64,000 bases of DNA. Origin: Valencia hispanica. Taxonomy: Eukaryota > Chordata > Actinopteri > Cyprinodontiformes > Valenciidae. Made by a program: the position numbers and the translations under genes. Positions 12,220-24,419 of the stretch are shown here, piece after piece (the first letter of the stretch is position 1; each line of letters begins with the position of its first letter). Location of the stretch: positions 15,225,235-15,289,234 of the forward strand of contig OY747712.1 of assembly GCA_963556495.2 (NCBI GenBank), in the 5' to 3' direction. The notes beneath the pieces were generated by a model, which was not told where the DNA came from, searched no databases, and was given only the letters and a program-made list of their open reading frames with translations.

Positions 12220-13900
12220 AGGATTTTATTTATTGAGAAAAAACAAACATCCAGCATTGCCCTTAGTGAAAAAATAATTATCCCACTCATGAACCAACTG
12301 GGATTGACCAAATTTTTTTGGGTTCAGTTTCACTAGCCAGACCTAAGCATAATTATTGACTGATCTGTAAGAAATTAGTTAAATTGTCAGGAGTAAGCTA
12401 AAAGATTAAAAAAAGCAACAGATCATCCAAAGAAGTTAAAGAACATATGAGAAACAAGTCACGGACATCTATCAGTCTGGAAAGGGTTACAAAACCATTT
12501 CTTAGGCTTCAGGACTACAGTGAACTACAGTGAGTCATTATCTACAAACAAAACAGTGGTGAACCTTCCCTGGAGTAGCTGCCCTACCAATATTTCTCAT
12601 CCATTCTCCTCTCATACTCATCCAGGAGGCCGCAAACCAACCCACAGCAACATCTAATGCACAAGAAGGCCTTACTTGCCTCAGCTAAATTCAGTGTTCA
12701 AGTTTCAACCATAAGAAAGAGGCTGGGAAAAAATGGCATCCATGATAGCTTTTCAAAGAAAAAACTTACGCTGACCAAAAACACCAATGCCTGTTTCATA
12801 TTTGCCAAAAACATTTTTGATGATCTCCAAAACCTTTGGGGAAATATTATGTAGACTGGTGAGACAAACGGTGCGTGTCTCATTCCATCTGATTTAAAGC
12901 TAACAACCAAATAAAGAAAAGAACATCAACAATCAAATATATTGGTTTTAGTATAATGGTTTAAAACGGCTTTGCTTCTTTGGGCCCTGGAAGACTTTCC
13001 ACTACTGATGGAACCATAAATTCATCTCTCTTGCATTCTGACCACCTTTACCTCAGAGCGATATTTTGAGGTGGAGGATTACCTCCACCTTTTTTACTAG
13101 AGGAAAGAGGGGAAAGGGAGGTTCTGTGGAGAGGCGTTGGTGGAGCTCAGCTTCCTTTAACACCCCATAGAGCGAATAGAAATGCCATCCATCCATGCAT
13201 CCATCCATCCATTTTCTTTACCTGTCCATCCTAATGCAGTGTTGCGGGGGGCTGGAGCCTATCTCCAGCTGTCATGGGGCGAGAGGCGGGGTATACCCTG
13301 GAAATGTCCGATTCAAATTCAAATGTAGTGTAGAGTTTTAGTCTGAAGAGGGCACCACACAGAGAGTTCTAGCCAGAACATTATTATTTATACTAAGATG
13401 CACTAAAATACCAAAATAATGACCAGACATGTAGACAGCACTGTTACACACTCATTTATACAGATCAACACTAAAATAAAAAAGTTGATTTGGGGGTGAG
13501 TTGTTCTTTAAGCTCAAGCACACTTAGGTGATGATACAGGACAATGATCCAAAGCACACCAGCAAGTCCACCTCTGAATTGCTCATAAAAATAAATATGT
13601 TTGAGTAGCCTGGTCAAAGTTTGGAATAAAATCCAATTGAAATGCGGCTGCCTGATTAAATGGTCAAAAACACTTCAATGTGGCTAAATTAACACAATTC
13701 TGCAAAGGACAATGGGCTAAAATTCCTCTACAATGATATCAAAAACATGTTGCTGCCAAGCGTGGTACAACCAGCTCTTAGGTTTAGGGGGCAATTACTT
13801 TTTACATAAGGCCTGGTTAATTTAGATAGTGCTTTTCCCTTCATAAAGAAAATCATAGTTCAAAAACAGTTGAATAAATACTGACTAAATTTGCCAAAAG
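12220..13900 (+). mobile_element. Tc1-like transposon relic, interrupted
   Basis: Left part (12220-13038) reads as a decayed Tc1 transposase: GACCAAAAACACCAATGCC, then TTTGCCAAAAACATTTTTGATGATC, then GATGGAACCATAAATTC. The frame resumes near 13510 with AAGCTCAAGCACACTTAGG, GACAATGATCCAAAGCACACC, AGCAAGTCCACCTCTGAATTG and TTTAGGGGGCAATTACTTTTT. The roughly 470 bp between them is foreign and carries a SINE fragment. Same family as 8330-9190. Confidence 0.8.
13187..13310 (-). mobile_element. SINE 3' fragment inside Tc1 relic
   Basis: A CCATCCATGCATCCATCC tail, then TCCAGCTG, GGGGCGAGAGGCGGGGTATACCC. This is the reverse complement of the 3' part of the SINE seen whole at 33394-33801 (CCTCTCGCCC ... 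GGAGATAGGC ... GGATGGATGG). It lies in the foreign segment interrupting the Tc1 relic. Confidence 0.7.
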
Positions 13901-13959
13901 ACACTGCACCATGTTTTTTTATTCTCGTCATGAAAGAAATCCTGCTTTCATACTGACAC

Positions 13960-16060
13960 AAAGCCTATGTTAGATAGTAAAGTACTGAATAGACTCTCTA
14001 AATACTCCTGGTCTACAAGTCCAAGCTTCCAAAGCAAAAACGCCAATTTATTAAGTTTTCAAAGTTTAGTCTCATAATTGACAACCCTTCCATGCTCCCC
14101 CCCTCTTCATGTCTACCAGCCACAATCAGTCTTAAGACAGCTCAGCTGACAAACTCAGCAGACCTTTTTCTGGAAATACACACATGAGCGTATAGTGTTT
14201 GAACGGCTTCAGTAAATCCAAGTGTTTCCACAGCATTCATTATCATCATAATAAAAGCAAAGTAATAGAAGAACGCAGACACCTCACTTTCTGCTTTGTG
14301 CTATCATCAATCACCACACAGCCCCCCCTCTCCTCAAACACCAGTTGAAGCCATCATATGAGGAAAATAAAAAAATCACATGCATATTTAATTTCATTCT
14401 CCAGTGGCTCACACAAAGGAAGCTGCCACCTTTTAGGACACCTTTCGGAAGAAAGTCTCTATTAAATCTGAGTCAGCTGGGAGAAAGAAAGTAGTAAGAT
14501 AAAAAAAGAGAAACATTTCACAAATGAAAAACTATCTAAATTAATGCCAGACTTCTAATGAAGTGCTGTTTATCTTCTCAAGCAGCCAAGGTGTTGTTTT
14601 TACTCCCTTAGTCAAAGCTTGGATGACAATCAGGATCGGTCAACCAGGACGCTATCAGCGACAGTCTCTCTGCTGTGACAAACTGCGGCTCTTCTACTCT
14701 CAGAGCATGGGCATTACTCTCAATGCACGGCTCACCCCTATCAGAAAACAAGGCAGGTTTTATGGCTAGCTGGGGAAGGTGGTAAACATAACAAAGTGTG
14801 CAGCTCCCTGGAATTTAATGTGCTCGGTCAAAAGACAAAGTATAGATATCAAAGGCCAGGGCTGCTGAAAAAGAAAAAGAAAAGCGGGCTGCCTTAATAA
14901 GGTAGAATACAAACGCACTAGCCATACACGATAAGAAATTTATAATCGAGTTTTTCATACTTTGATTCTGAACTTTCTGAGCAGCATAATGCGAATGCAA
15001 CAAGAATGGGTTAAAAGAAAGCAGCTGCTTAGACACCACTGAGAACAGCTAAGCAGATGAGCTATGGGAAGGTTACCAAGGTTAAGGTTTAAAAACTGCT
15101 CAGATTTTTGATGATGACCCATTCTATGTTCTACAGTCCTCATAATGAGATGTCTGAGAAAGTGCTGGAGGGACAAGAGTTTCCTTTGGAACATAGAACA
15201 ATGCAACACTGCCCTTCCACAACCTATTGCTGCAAACTGCTGGTCAAATGGCTGAAAGTAAAAGTCTTACATGTTTTCATTTCTTGCGTAAAAAGACTAA
15301 CTTAGCTGTTTGGAAATATATGCATCTGCGAAAAACATGGATTGTCATTGTGTGGAAGCTACATCAGTGTCACTCATTACCATTATTAAGTTGGATTTTT
15401 TTAAACAATATTTGGAAAGTTTCAAGCAATATTTCTTTAAAGCAGCAGGCTAGCTCCCAAATGCAAGACTAATTAATTAACTAATATCAGCTTGTCAGAC
15501 TTCGGTTTAGGCATAGGCAGATAAGGTAAAATGTCTTACAACTGTGAGCAAAAATAATGCAATCCGCTGCATCATCATATTGGAGGTGGTCATTTACACA
15601 AATATTTCAAACATAAATGCATAATATAATTCAACTGCTTTAAGTTAAGAACTGAAAAAACAACTATTATTTCTACTGCTGCTAAAGTAATATGTTGAGA
15701 ACAGTCAGGTTAATGTTATCTGTAACATTGAAAATTTTCAAAAGAGATATTTAAAGATTAAACACCTGGTAAATTTAACAGTACTCCTCAGACACTTATT
15801 GAGCAGAATATTGTTACCTTGTTCGTGTTTTTCTAGTTATAGAGTAACCAGCAAAACAAAATTCAGTTCAGTTTACATTGCATAAATACACAACTTTCTT
15901 CTCAAGATCCAAATCATATGCAAAATATAAATAATAAAATTAATCCAATCATAGAGACAAATTTGAAGGCAGTTACATAAGATCCAATTTAATTCTAGTT
16001 ATAATTCAATGCTGTCAAGGTTAGTTCATTAAGCCGAATGATAAAAAAGCGTTCTATTAA
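13960..16060. other. Intronic sequence with no recognised feature
   Basis: Mostly unique AT-rich sequence. A somewhat GC-richer patch at 14560-14800 could be another conserved element, but nothing definite supports it. Confidence 0.4.
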
Positions 16061-16061
16061 A

Positions 16062-16265
16062 GGCAGTGGTGTCCAAAATCAGGCCTCAAGGGCCGTAATA
16101 CATGTTTTAGATGTCACCCTGGGTCAACACACCTGAAGCAAATGATTGGGTCATTACCAGGTCTCTGGAGAGCAGACGTTTTGAGGAGGAAATTTGGTCA
16201 TTTAAATCAGCTGTGTTGGAACAAGGCCACATCTAAAACCTGCAGGACAATGGCCCCTGCTTTAA
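16062..16265. mobile_element. Palindromic MITE (family 'TTTTAGATGT')
   Basis: About 200 bp with inverted halves. The left half has GTTTTAGATGTCACC and CAACACACCTGAAGCAAATGA; the right half has TCAGCTGTGTTGGAAC and CCACATCTAAAACCTGCAGG. Related copies lie at 20245-20640, 21275-21385, 25511-26115 and 30424-30632. No coding capacity. The superfamily is not determined. Confidence 0.7.
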
Positions 16266-16269
16266 GGTA

Positions 16270-17040
16270 ACCCAGCTGGTTGTTTCATGTTATTGGTTAT
16301 CCAGAAATCCCTTACATTAGGCATGCATGTGGCAACAGTGGAAAGGCAAGACTCCTTTTTAACACAAAATAATGTCAAGCACGAACATGAGCTGCCATCT
16401 GCTACGGGCCAAGTGAGGATTTGAAAAGACAAAACACAGACAAGCAGGACACATTTTATCCTATGAAGAAACAACATGTAGTTAACTGCAAAAATACCTC
16501 AGCCAATAACGTCAAAGTGGAAGGAGACATGGTTAAAACTGAGAAAATAATATTAGTTGATTATTTAGTCTGGCTATCTGCTCTGGTAGTGTCTGAATTT
16601 GCCTGCTAAACAAGCACGCCACCCACAGCTTGCCAACTGTAGATTAAAATAGAATTACCTTAATAAGAGTGATGAGTCGTCTTAGTTTATGTACCGTACA
16701 GCAGTGATTGATTACAATATTAAAAATTAATATGTTCATTTGTTTGTAGTATTTTAAACAATAGGCTACTTACATTTCTTTTTAAAATAAAAGAAACGAG
16801 ATAACATCAGTTTGAAATGTTTGTGTATAAATACAAAGAAACCGTGTTTTTTCACTTAGAAGTCTCATACTAGCCCACATCTCATACTGGCCCGAGCCAA
16901 ATGCAGACAGCTCAGCAAGGTGACACGACAGGAGATTAAACTGATTGAGTGTCATGGTTTCACTCCTCACCAGTAAATTAAAACGCTTTTCTAAAAGGAC
17001 TGTTGTCTGTGATCGACTTGAGGCGTGCACAGCCACAAGC
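16270..17040. other. Intronic sequence with no recognised feature
   Basis: Unique-looking; no exon, RNA gene or known repeat supported. Confidence 0.4.
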
Positions 17041-17420
17041 TCCTGATACTGTGCACAGGAGCTCTGGTTACCTTCGTGATCTAATTATCACTCGAGCTGT
17101 TATCGAATGCTCTCCATAACAAATGCCCCGGCTGGTGCACGCTTTAGCCTCCACCTCTCCATCCGCGTGTGGCTAATCCGTCACCTACCCGGAGAGAGCG
17201 AAATACGTCCGAATTGATTTTATACTGGTTTACATATTTACACACACACTCGTGCAATTAGGAGCACATTTATTGATGGTTTTGGCACCACTGGGAGCCA
17301 CCGCCGAGCAGCCAGCTCCCAATAAATCTCCAGTCTGCCAGGGGGCAAGACTGATAAACCCCACGCAAAAAAATGGACTGGGAATACTCTGAGCTTCAGG
17401 GCAAGAGAGTTCCCAGTCAC
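17040..17420. promoter_or_regulatory. Candidate conserved non-coding element (intronic)
   Basis: Unique GC-richer island about 2 kb inside ptprm intron 1. It carries GATCTAATTATCACTC, TGCAATTAGGAGC and TTTATTGATGG motifs between GC-rich segments such as CCACCGCCGAGCAGCC. Both strands lack plausible exons. An enhancer is suspected from composition and position only. Confidence 0.3.
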
Positions 17421-18700
17421 TAAAATTGACCTAAGGTGTTGGAAGTGGTTGATGAAAGCTGTGTGTTTACTTTAAAATTCTCCAAAGCTGATTATGTCAC
17501 AGCTTATCTATTAAAAATAAAATATTTATCTGTATTTTAGTTTGCACAACACTGCCAGAATCTGTTAGTCTATCTGAACTCTGCCTCTCTGAGTGCTTTG
17601 CCTTTATCATCTGGGTATAATATTATGAGTGTAGCATGCTGCCCCCAACAGGTTTCATACGAAATGCAGAAGCTTTATGCTGAAGCTACACAGCATCCTA
17701 CTAAGAAGCGAAACCACACATCACAAGTTCAACCCAGAAACAAAAAAACAAAATACAAAACAGTGAATCAAATTCAGAAATAATTACAGCCAGCTCAATT
17801 TGTTTTTGTGAATTTGAAATTACATCTCCTGGCTGCAGGGATCAGCCTCAGTCTGGACATCATTTATCCATTTATTGATTCGATAATATGGGTTAATGTT
17901 CCTCTTTTCTCCCCCCACATAGATTATGTGATAGAGGTGGCAGCTGAAATGACCCCATTTAGGGACTTGCATACACACATTTAGAGCAATTCAGTAAACA
18001 GAAAAACAAACTAAAAACAAGCAAACAAACAAACAAAGAATTGCGAAAACAATTTCTGTAAATCACAATCTGGTCACACATCTTGACTCTTTACACTCAA
18101 AGCTTTGGATCTAACTTCTTTTTGTTAAGTTTACACTCTAAACCCTCCAAATCAAGAGTTTAAGTCAGGAGGAAGTGGCAATGCAAACACTAAGATCAAG
18201 AGTCCTGATAAACTAATGATCAGATTTACTGACTGTGGATTTAACTGCATATAAAGACAGCATGGACACCAAACTAAGTGCAACTTGTTTTTCGTTCAAC
18301 TATTATATGCATCATTCAGATTCTCATTGCCCTCTTTATGCTTCTGTTGTACACGTATATATGATGAGAAATTATTAAAACTCCTGATTCTTCTCTGGCT
18401 TTTGGTTTTGTTGCGGTCCATGCATTTAAAATATCCTGATAGAAAGGGCGAAAATTAAGAGTTTAAATTAAACTTGGTGATATAAACAATACACCATATG
18501 TTCTGTTATATGACGAGAAGCTGAATTGCTTTTGCATCAAAACCTAGAGTCAAACTTGAAGAGATTTCCTCACCGGTTCCAATACATATCAGTTATGTTA
18601 TTTAAATCCGCCAACCACAGTTCAAACTCTGTGTAGGCTAATGCACAGCTAAAAGAAACACTTTTAAGTCTGAAATGCACAGTTAAAAAATGGCAGAAGG
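17420..18700. other. Intronic sequence with no recognised feature
   Basis: AT-rich, with short A-rich runs (17740-17760, 18000-18040). No feature supported. Confidence 0.4.
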
Positions 18701-19182
18701 TTCCTGCTTTAAGCTGAACCAGCAGCGCAACGGCGGCTCGTTTGCTGCGTGAATCCCTTGAGGGTAATCACATTAGACAGATCAAGAATAAGTTAGGCGC
18801 AAATAGTCCCCGGAGTCTCTGGAAACTTGTCGCGCAAACAGCGACGGTAAAACAGCCGCAGGGTCGCCCACGAGGAGCGCACCTGTCCACACTGCGCGCG
18901 CCGTGGGACCGCGAAGGTGAGAACAAACTCCGCGCAGAGCTGAAAGCAGGAGCTCAAATGTGACATTCCCTGAAATGCGAGAGGTAAAAACAACACACCC
19001 GGCTTCACGCTTGAATACAAGAATGCCACATGAGTCTACTACTTCAAGGATTTTATATCACAATCATCGCTGATGCATCATAGAGAAGTGTTTAAACTCG
19101 TCTGAAGTGAATCTCGAACCCGTGCCACGGTGGCGTTAAATAAGATCGCAACCTGCAATCATCTTAGGGTGATCAATCTTAC
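18700..19182 (-). promoter_or_regulatory. ptprm: GC/CpG-richer start of ptprm intron 1
   Basis: CpG-dense sequence (for example GTCGCGCAAACAGCGACGG and CTGCGCGCGCCGTGGGACCG around 18828-18910) just downstream of the first exon on the minus strand. Together with 19256-19660 it forms a CpG-rich domain around the presumed start of ptprm. The ORFs here are probably products of base composition. Confidence 0.5.
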
Positions 19183-19255
19183 CTTTAAAAACTTCCCCTT
19201 GAACGGACATCAGGAGGCTCACCGCTGCAAACAACCAATTGATAACTTTATCCAT
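19183..19255 (-). CDS. ptprm: Receptor-type tyrosine phosphatase mu, first coding exon (signal peptide)
   Basis: PTPRM is a single-pass cell-adhesion receptor that binds itself between cells through MAM, Ig and fibronectin domains and dephosphorylates junctional proteins through cytoplasmic phosphatase domains. Only exon 1 is here. On the minus strand, ATG at 19255-19253 sits in a good context (GAC before, G after) and opens 24 codons: a short polar start (MDKVINW), a hydrophobic core (LFAAVSLLMSV) and QGEVFK. The exon then ends after the first base of codon 25 at a consensus donor (GTAAGA, 19182-19177). Length, phase and the closing G-E-x-F pattern match exon 1 of vertebrate PTPRM rather than PTPRK or PTPRT. 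The upstream neighbour lrrc30, on the same strand, repeats the human gene order. Exon 2 is outside the window. The signal-exon call is strong; the gene name rests on the short match plus synteny. Confidence 0.8.
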
Positions 19256-19660
19256 GTCGGCAGCGCCGTGGTAGCGTTAACCCCAAGCCGAGGGGTTAAC
19301 TGGAAACTCTTCTTTTTCTTACTAAAACTGCACTTTAGCTGTGTAAAAACCTAAAGTGGCTCCTCGGTCCTTTGTCCCTTGCCCCGCGGTGAGGGAGTAA
19401 TAAGGGGTAGGGGGGAAGACTGTAGCGGACACGGCTGCTCCTTTGCACTCTTTGGAGGAGGAATGTGTGAGTGAGTCCTGATTCCTGAATTACGCCTGGA
19501 TTGAGCGGTCCGGTGTTCTGCTCCTCGGCTGTCTGCGCACTGTCTGGCCGGTAGAGGGAGCGTCTGAGTCCCGACTGGGAGGGAAAGGGACACTGATGTG
19601 TCCGCTCCCCCTGCTTCGCGCTGGAGCTCTGAATTGGTGCTGATCAGGGGGGGGAAATCG
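19256..19660 (-). promoter_or_regulatory. ptprm: ptprm 5' leader and promoter region
   Basis: GC-rich sequence immediately upstream of the ptprm ATG on the minus strand, with CpGs clustered at 19380-19620. No TATA box is obvious at a fixed spacing, which suits a CpG-type promoter. The transcription start cannot be placed from sequence alone. Confidence 0.55.
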
Positions 19661-20245
19661 GCAACAATTTAAGTTGATGAAAGTATATTAATATTATCTT
19701 TACTTCAATATTCAAGTCCATGAACATTACATGATCTCAGCCCATTCTAATTTAAAATAAACAGACATGTCACTCCATCATCTTGCACAAACTTCTAGAA
19801 TATTGTCAGTGGAGTTGCATTGTAAACAAAAAGGTGGTGAGATGAACTGTAAATGATATTTAACACCTTCAACCATATAGATAGACATTTTTAGGGGAAA
19901 CTCTTAAATATTTATCTTTTTATTAGTCTAGGAGGTCAGAGCAGTCACATTGAGTTTGTACTGGAGGTGGTCACGTTTTTCTTTCCAACAACTGCCCAAT
20001 AATAAATAGGATAAAAATGAATTTTAATGCAGGCTTTCACAAAAGTACACTTTGTTACACTACACACGCACACACACACATTTGTATTTCTAACCATATG
20101 ACTACATTGTATTGACTTAAGTTGTTTTAGATAACTGAATTTATAAACCCTTACCATTCCACTCCTAATCCTATACTTATTTCAAACCCTAGAATTAACC
20201 TTAAATGTGGTGTCCCCAGTGCATTAGACATGGGCTATGCTCCTC
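19660..20245. other. Upstream intergenic sequence with no recognised gene
   Basis: AT-rich, with a short (CA)n run at about 20066-20080. Nothing else recognised. Confidence 0.45.
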
Positions 20246-20640
20246 ATAAGGCAGGGGTGTGAAACTCCAGTCCTTCAATGTCACTGTCCTGCATCCCGAC
20301 TGTAACACAGCTGAATTAAATGAATGGTAAATGGAATAACGTTTGCAAAACCTGCTGACATGCCAAGTATGTAATTCAGAATTTTGATTCGGGTCCACTG
20401 AAGGATGGATGGATATATTCAAATTTTGCAGGAACGTAGCACTTGTGGACTAGAGTTGCAGACCCTTGCCATCAGGCATGGGTTTCCAGCCCCAATCTTT
20501 AAAAGTCGGTGACCTGCCAGTTTTAGATGTGTCTCTCCTCCAACACAGCTGATTCAAATAGTCCAACTACCTCCTCAGCATGAGATTCTGATGTATTTAT
20601 CTGAAGCATCTCTAGTAATCTGACAAACTATCCAACTGCA
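20245..20640. mobile_element. Two degraded palindromic-MITE fragments
   Basis: 20245-20345 (GGGGTGTGAAACTCCAGTCC, CACTGTCCTGCATCCCGAC) and 20470-20640 (GTTTTAGATGTGTCTCTCC, CCAACACAGCTGATTCAAAT) match the two halves of the family at 16062-16265, in broken form. Confidence 0.5.
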
Positions 20641-21274
20641 AGGTGGGGGGGGTTCACTCTTATGTTTCAACTCACCTTGCTCTGTGTGATGTAATATAGC
20701 ATACCTTTTGATGTACACCATGTAGACTTCACAAACTTAGACAATTGTTTCATCCAGGTGCTGTTAACTAAAAGGAAGATGTTGGTAAAAGCTGTGTTGC
20801 CAGTGCAGTTATGATGGAACTAACTGGCTTGAGTAGACCCATTATCAGTCTTTCTGCTTGTTAATCATTTTTTACCGGTATGCCCAGTGTCACACAAATA
20901 TATCGAAAGTCCGAAACTGTCTAACAACATAGCAGGTGACAGACTGAGGAGCTATCTTCATAAAATAATGCTCATGATATAATTTTTTTAATTACATTTA
21001 GAATCAAATTTAGAGATAAACATTCAACAGGTGAATGTCTGATAATCCCTGAACTGGTGTATAGTCAGACCTAAGAATAGTTATTGGGTCACTATCCTAA
21101 CATCAAGCGTGCGTTGGAACAGCAAAATGAAAACCAGAGTACTCCATGAAAACTTTAAAGCTACATGATGTTCATAATACTACAGACAAAGACTGAGGAG
21201 AAATTGCATGTTTGGAAAGATTGCCCATTGAAAGCCAATTACTCCTATCTAAAAAGAAAATGGCAGCATGATTT

Positions 21275-21385
21275 AACTCTGAAGGTTTTAATCCTGCTCC
21301 TCGGGACCCATTGTCCTGCATATTTTTGGTGTTTCATTGCCCTCACACACCTGACTCTTTTACTATCAGGTAGTCCACAAAATGC
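21275..21385. mobile_element. Palindromic-MITE fragment
   Basis: GCTCCTCGGGACCCATTGTC and CACACACCTGACTC are half-element landmarks of the same MITE family. The LINE at 21395 begins immediately to the right. Confidence 0.4.
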
Positions 21386-21394
21386 AATTAAAAG

Positions 21395-22130
21395 CCTTTA
21401 GTTGATCCAAAAGGCTGCAGCAAGAGTTCTGATGAATATTAAAAAGAGAGATCACATCTCCCCTGTTATAGCTTCCCTTCATTGGCTCCCTGTTAAATCC
21501 AGAATAGAATTTAAGATCCTCCTTCTTACATATAAAGTCCTTAAAAGTCAAGCTCCATCACACATCAGAGATCTGATTGTTCCATATGTTCCTAAAAGAG
21601 CCCTTTGCTCTCAGACTGCAGGTTTACTGGTTGTTCGTAGGATTTCTAAAAGTAGAATGGGAGGCAGATCTTTTAGTTATCAGGCTCCTCTCCTTTGGAA
21701 CCATCTCCCAGTTTTAGTCTGTGAGGCAGACACTCTATTTACTTTTAAGGCCAGGCCTAAAACCTTCCTTTTTGATATAGCTTATAGTTAGAGTGGCTTA
21801 GGTCATCCTGAGCTCTATCTGTAGTTATGCTGCTAAAGGCTTAGACTGTTGGAGGACAAACTGACCACTTTACTTCACTCTGCTACTTTTCTCTTCTGCT
21901 ACTCTCCAGTTGTATTTTTTTGCTGTTATTTTGAAAGTTAACTTTGTTTTCTCTCAGTGTTTTTCCCTCCATAGAAGCTACAGCTGGTCTGTTATCCTGC
22001 TTGGCTACAATGTCCTGTTGGACGGGAGGGACGACTGGGATGATGCTCCTGGTAACTGACCATCCCACCTGTCCTGTTATCAACTTTTTACTTTCTTTAA
22101 TATAGAAAGTACTCCTTTTTTTTTTTTTTT
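21395..22130 (+). mobile_element. LINE (L2-like), end of ORF2 and 3' UTR
   Basis: The frame at 21402-21791 (129 residues) has the conserved late reverse-transcriptase and post-RT pattern of fish L2-like elements: IQKAAARVLMNIKKRDH, ISPVIASLHWLPVKSRIEFK, then LLVVRRISKSRMGGRSFSYQ and APLLWNHLP, ending near KTFLFD. It is open to the natural stop, so this is one of the less decayed LINEs here. The 3' UTR (21800-22090) has the GATGATGCTCCTGGTAACTG block. The presumed terminus is at 24420-24708. Confidence 0.85.
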
Positions 22131-22528
22131 TACGAGTGTCCTGTCTGGCAGTGTGGAGCTCAGAATCGGTGTCTGAGTACCAAGTAGAAGCCAGACAGAT
22201 TTGCTATCACAAGAGGAGCATTACAGCTTTTGCTATAGTACTGCACTTGATATATATTTGTAAGAAATCTTGTGTAAAAAATTGTTGTGTTTTTTTTTTC
22301 TTCAGATGCGCCAAGGACACGGAGACAGAAAATAAAGGGGAAGAAAAAAAGAAAGATCAAGAGAGGTAGGAAAATGGGTTAAGAGGCAGAGGTTTAGCTG
22401 AAGATACAAGAAAGGAAGGGGAACAAAGAAAACATCCCAGTCCAGCTCTACACCCGCAGGAGAGAGTAAAAAGAACAACAATGACAAAAGAAATCAAACA
22501 ATGCAAACTGAGAACTACACAACCACAA

Positions 22529-22629
<101 letters not shown>

Positions 22630-22789
22630 AGCGTCACTGAAAATCTCATGGTACAGATTATTACAAGGTTTAGTAATGGTAACCTAAGCCCAAGTATGTA
22701 TCTGTACACACCAGAATCCCCGCACCTGTGCGCGTGTGTGCTCGTGTTCTTGTATCGCTATCCTATTTAGGACTTTTTCTGGCATATTC

Positions 22790-23035
22790 ACTAACCTTCT
22801 GAAGACCGATGGACCTTATAGGGACCAAAGCCCGGTCCTAATATGGTGGACCCCCTATTTTAGGGTTAGGGGTTAGGTTTAGAGGTATGGTGTTAATTAT
22901 GTTTTGGTTAAGGTTAGGGTTAGGAATAAACTGGTAATGGTTAGGGTTAGGGTAAGGGTTTGGGTTAGGCATAAATGTAGCTATTAAAATGAATGGAAGT
23001 CAATATAAAGTCCTAATATGGGTAGCAATATGGAC

Positions 23036-23036
<1 letters not shown>
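22790..23036 (+). repeat. TTAGGG-like interspersed repeat next to (TG)n
   Basis: Variant hexamers such as GGTTAGGGTTAGG mixed with GGTTTAGAGGTATGGTGT and AATGGAAGTCAATA. The same blocks recur in two tandem copies at 55232-55775. This is an interspersed element attached to TG tracts rather than true telomere. Confidence 0.75.

Positions 23037-23073
<37 letters not shown>
23037..23073. repeat. (TG)n microsatellite
   Basis: Perfect TG array abutting the TTAGGG-like repeat. Confidence 0.95.
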
Positions 23074-23076
<3 letters not shown>

Positions 23077-24419
23077 AGCATGGTGGTGCATATTAGGTTT
23101 CTCTATACGAGTGTTCAATAGCTGGTGTGAGGAGCCATCAATCCACCTCCCAGGAATCGACACAGACACGAAGAATATCGGAGCCATATACATCCAAGGG
23201 ATCCACATAGCATAGGAGCCCTGAGCGGACCAACGCAGGGCTGACCGCATCCCCAAGAGAAGAGCAGAGGAGACCCCCTGGGGAACATCCCTCAGCTACA
23301 GTGCAGGGGCCCGGGGGGGGGTGCTCACAGCGACATGTCCACAGTCTCCAAAAGCTACCCCAGCCCTGGTGGCCGGAGGCCTGAGGGCGCCCCGCCCCCC
23401 AGCAGGAACCGGACCAGGGACCACCTGATAGGGGCCACCCGTCGCCAGGCCATGGAGACCGATGGCCGACATGCACTGCTGCCACCCCAGGCCAATCCCC
23501 ACAACCAACATCCCAATGGCACCCCCGCCCCATGCCGGGGCACCACACCAATAGCCCCAGCGGACAGATGGCATCCCCAGGCCAAGACCAGCCACCACCC
23601 GGACACCGAGCTCAACCAGCTATCGAAGGCCAAGGATCCATCCAACGTCAATTAAATCCGCCAATGAACTGACCAAGCACAAAACATACAGAACAGGAGA
23701 TCAAGTGGAGACACCGGACCTGACCCCCGCCAAGCCACCCGACAGCTATCACCAAACAATGTCCAAACTGGCCGCTCCCAAAGAGGTGCCTCGGCACAGT
23801 GGCCAACCGTTACCCCCATCCACCTGGGTCCAGCCAGGAAGGCACCAGGGATGAACCAGCATGCCCCCAAGCACCAAGCCCTGGACACAGAGAGCCACCA
23901 ACGCACCGGTGGGTAGAGGTGGGTAGAGACATCAGTCACCAGCAGGTAGTGATGGAGAGGAAATAGGCCCCTCATTTGGTGGGGGGCCTGAGATGCGGCA
24001 GACTAGAAGGCAGCCCAAAACCCAACCTGACAGATACACAGGAACACACAAACACAGTCATACGTTCCTTCCCTCTTACACACATACACTCTCACCTGCA
24101 CACCAAGATACACAATAAAGGACGCCTTACATCACTCATACTCCCCATACACACTCTATACTCCCAGGCCCAGGTACTGATACCCCAGCAGAGCAACCAG
24201 CCCCTGGACCAAGGAGGTGGTCCCTCTACCCTCTAGGATGGAAACGAGCAGACTGCCAAAGCCCACACAGTTGCAAAGCAGCCCACCAGCCCAGGCCCCG
24301 ACCAGACCGCCTGTTCCTCCACCAGGACCCCAACCCCTGATGGCCAATAGCAAACAGGGGTGTGAGAAGACCCCAAGCCTCCCTCCTCCCTCTCTAGTAT
24401 GGTGTTAATATATACCATA

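Larger units (their letters stand above)
1..19182 (-). other. ptprm: ptprm intron 1, promoter-proximal part
   Basis: Everything left of the ptprm signal-peptide exon (19183-19255, minus strand) should be intron 1, which continues past the left edge. No second ptprm exon (start of the MAM domain) was seen on the minus strand. A very long first intron is usual for this receptor family. The interval holds Tc1 relics, an L2 tail and several unique GC-richer islands listed separately. The intron assignment is inferred from the exon call. Confidence 0.7.

Noticed and set aside
18742..19029. Open frames in the CpG-rich zone beside ptprm exon 1
   Set aside because: No domain and both strands are open; they reflect GC-rich composition near a promoter.
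22790..23036. Interstitial telomere (TTAGGG)n
   Set aside because: The hexamers are irregular and belong to an interspersed element repeated at 55.2-55.8 kb, so a chromosome-fusion scar is not needed.
23138..23655. Overlapping G/P/W-rich open frames on both strands
   Set aside because: All follow from the strand-biased C-rich repeat; no motif, and equal openness in several frames.
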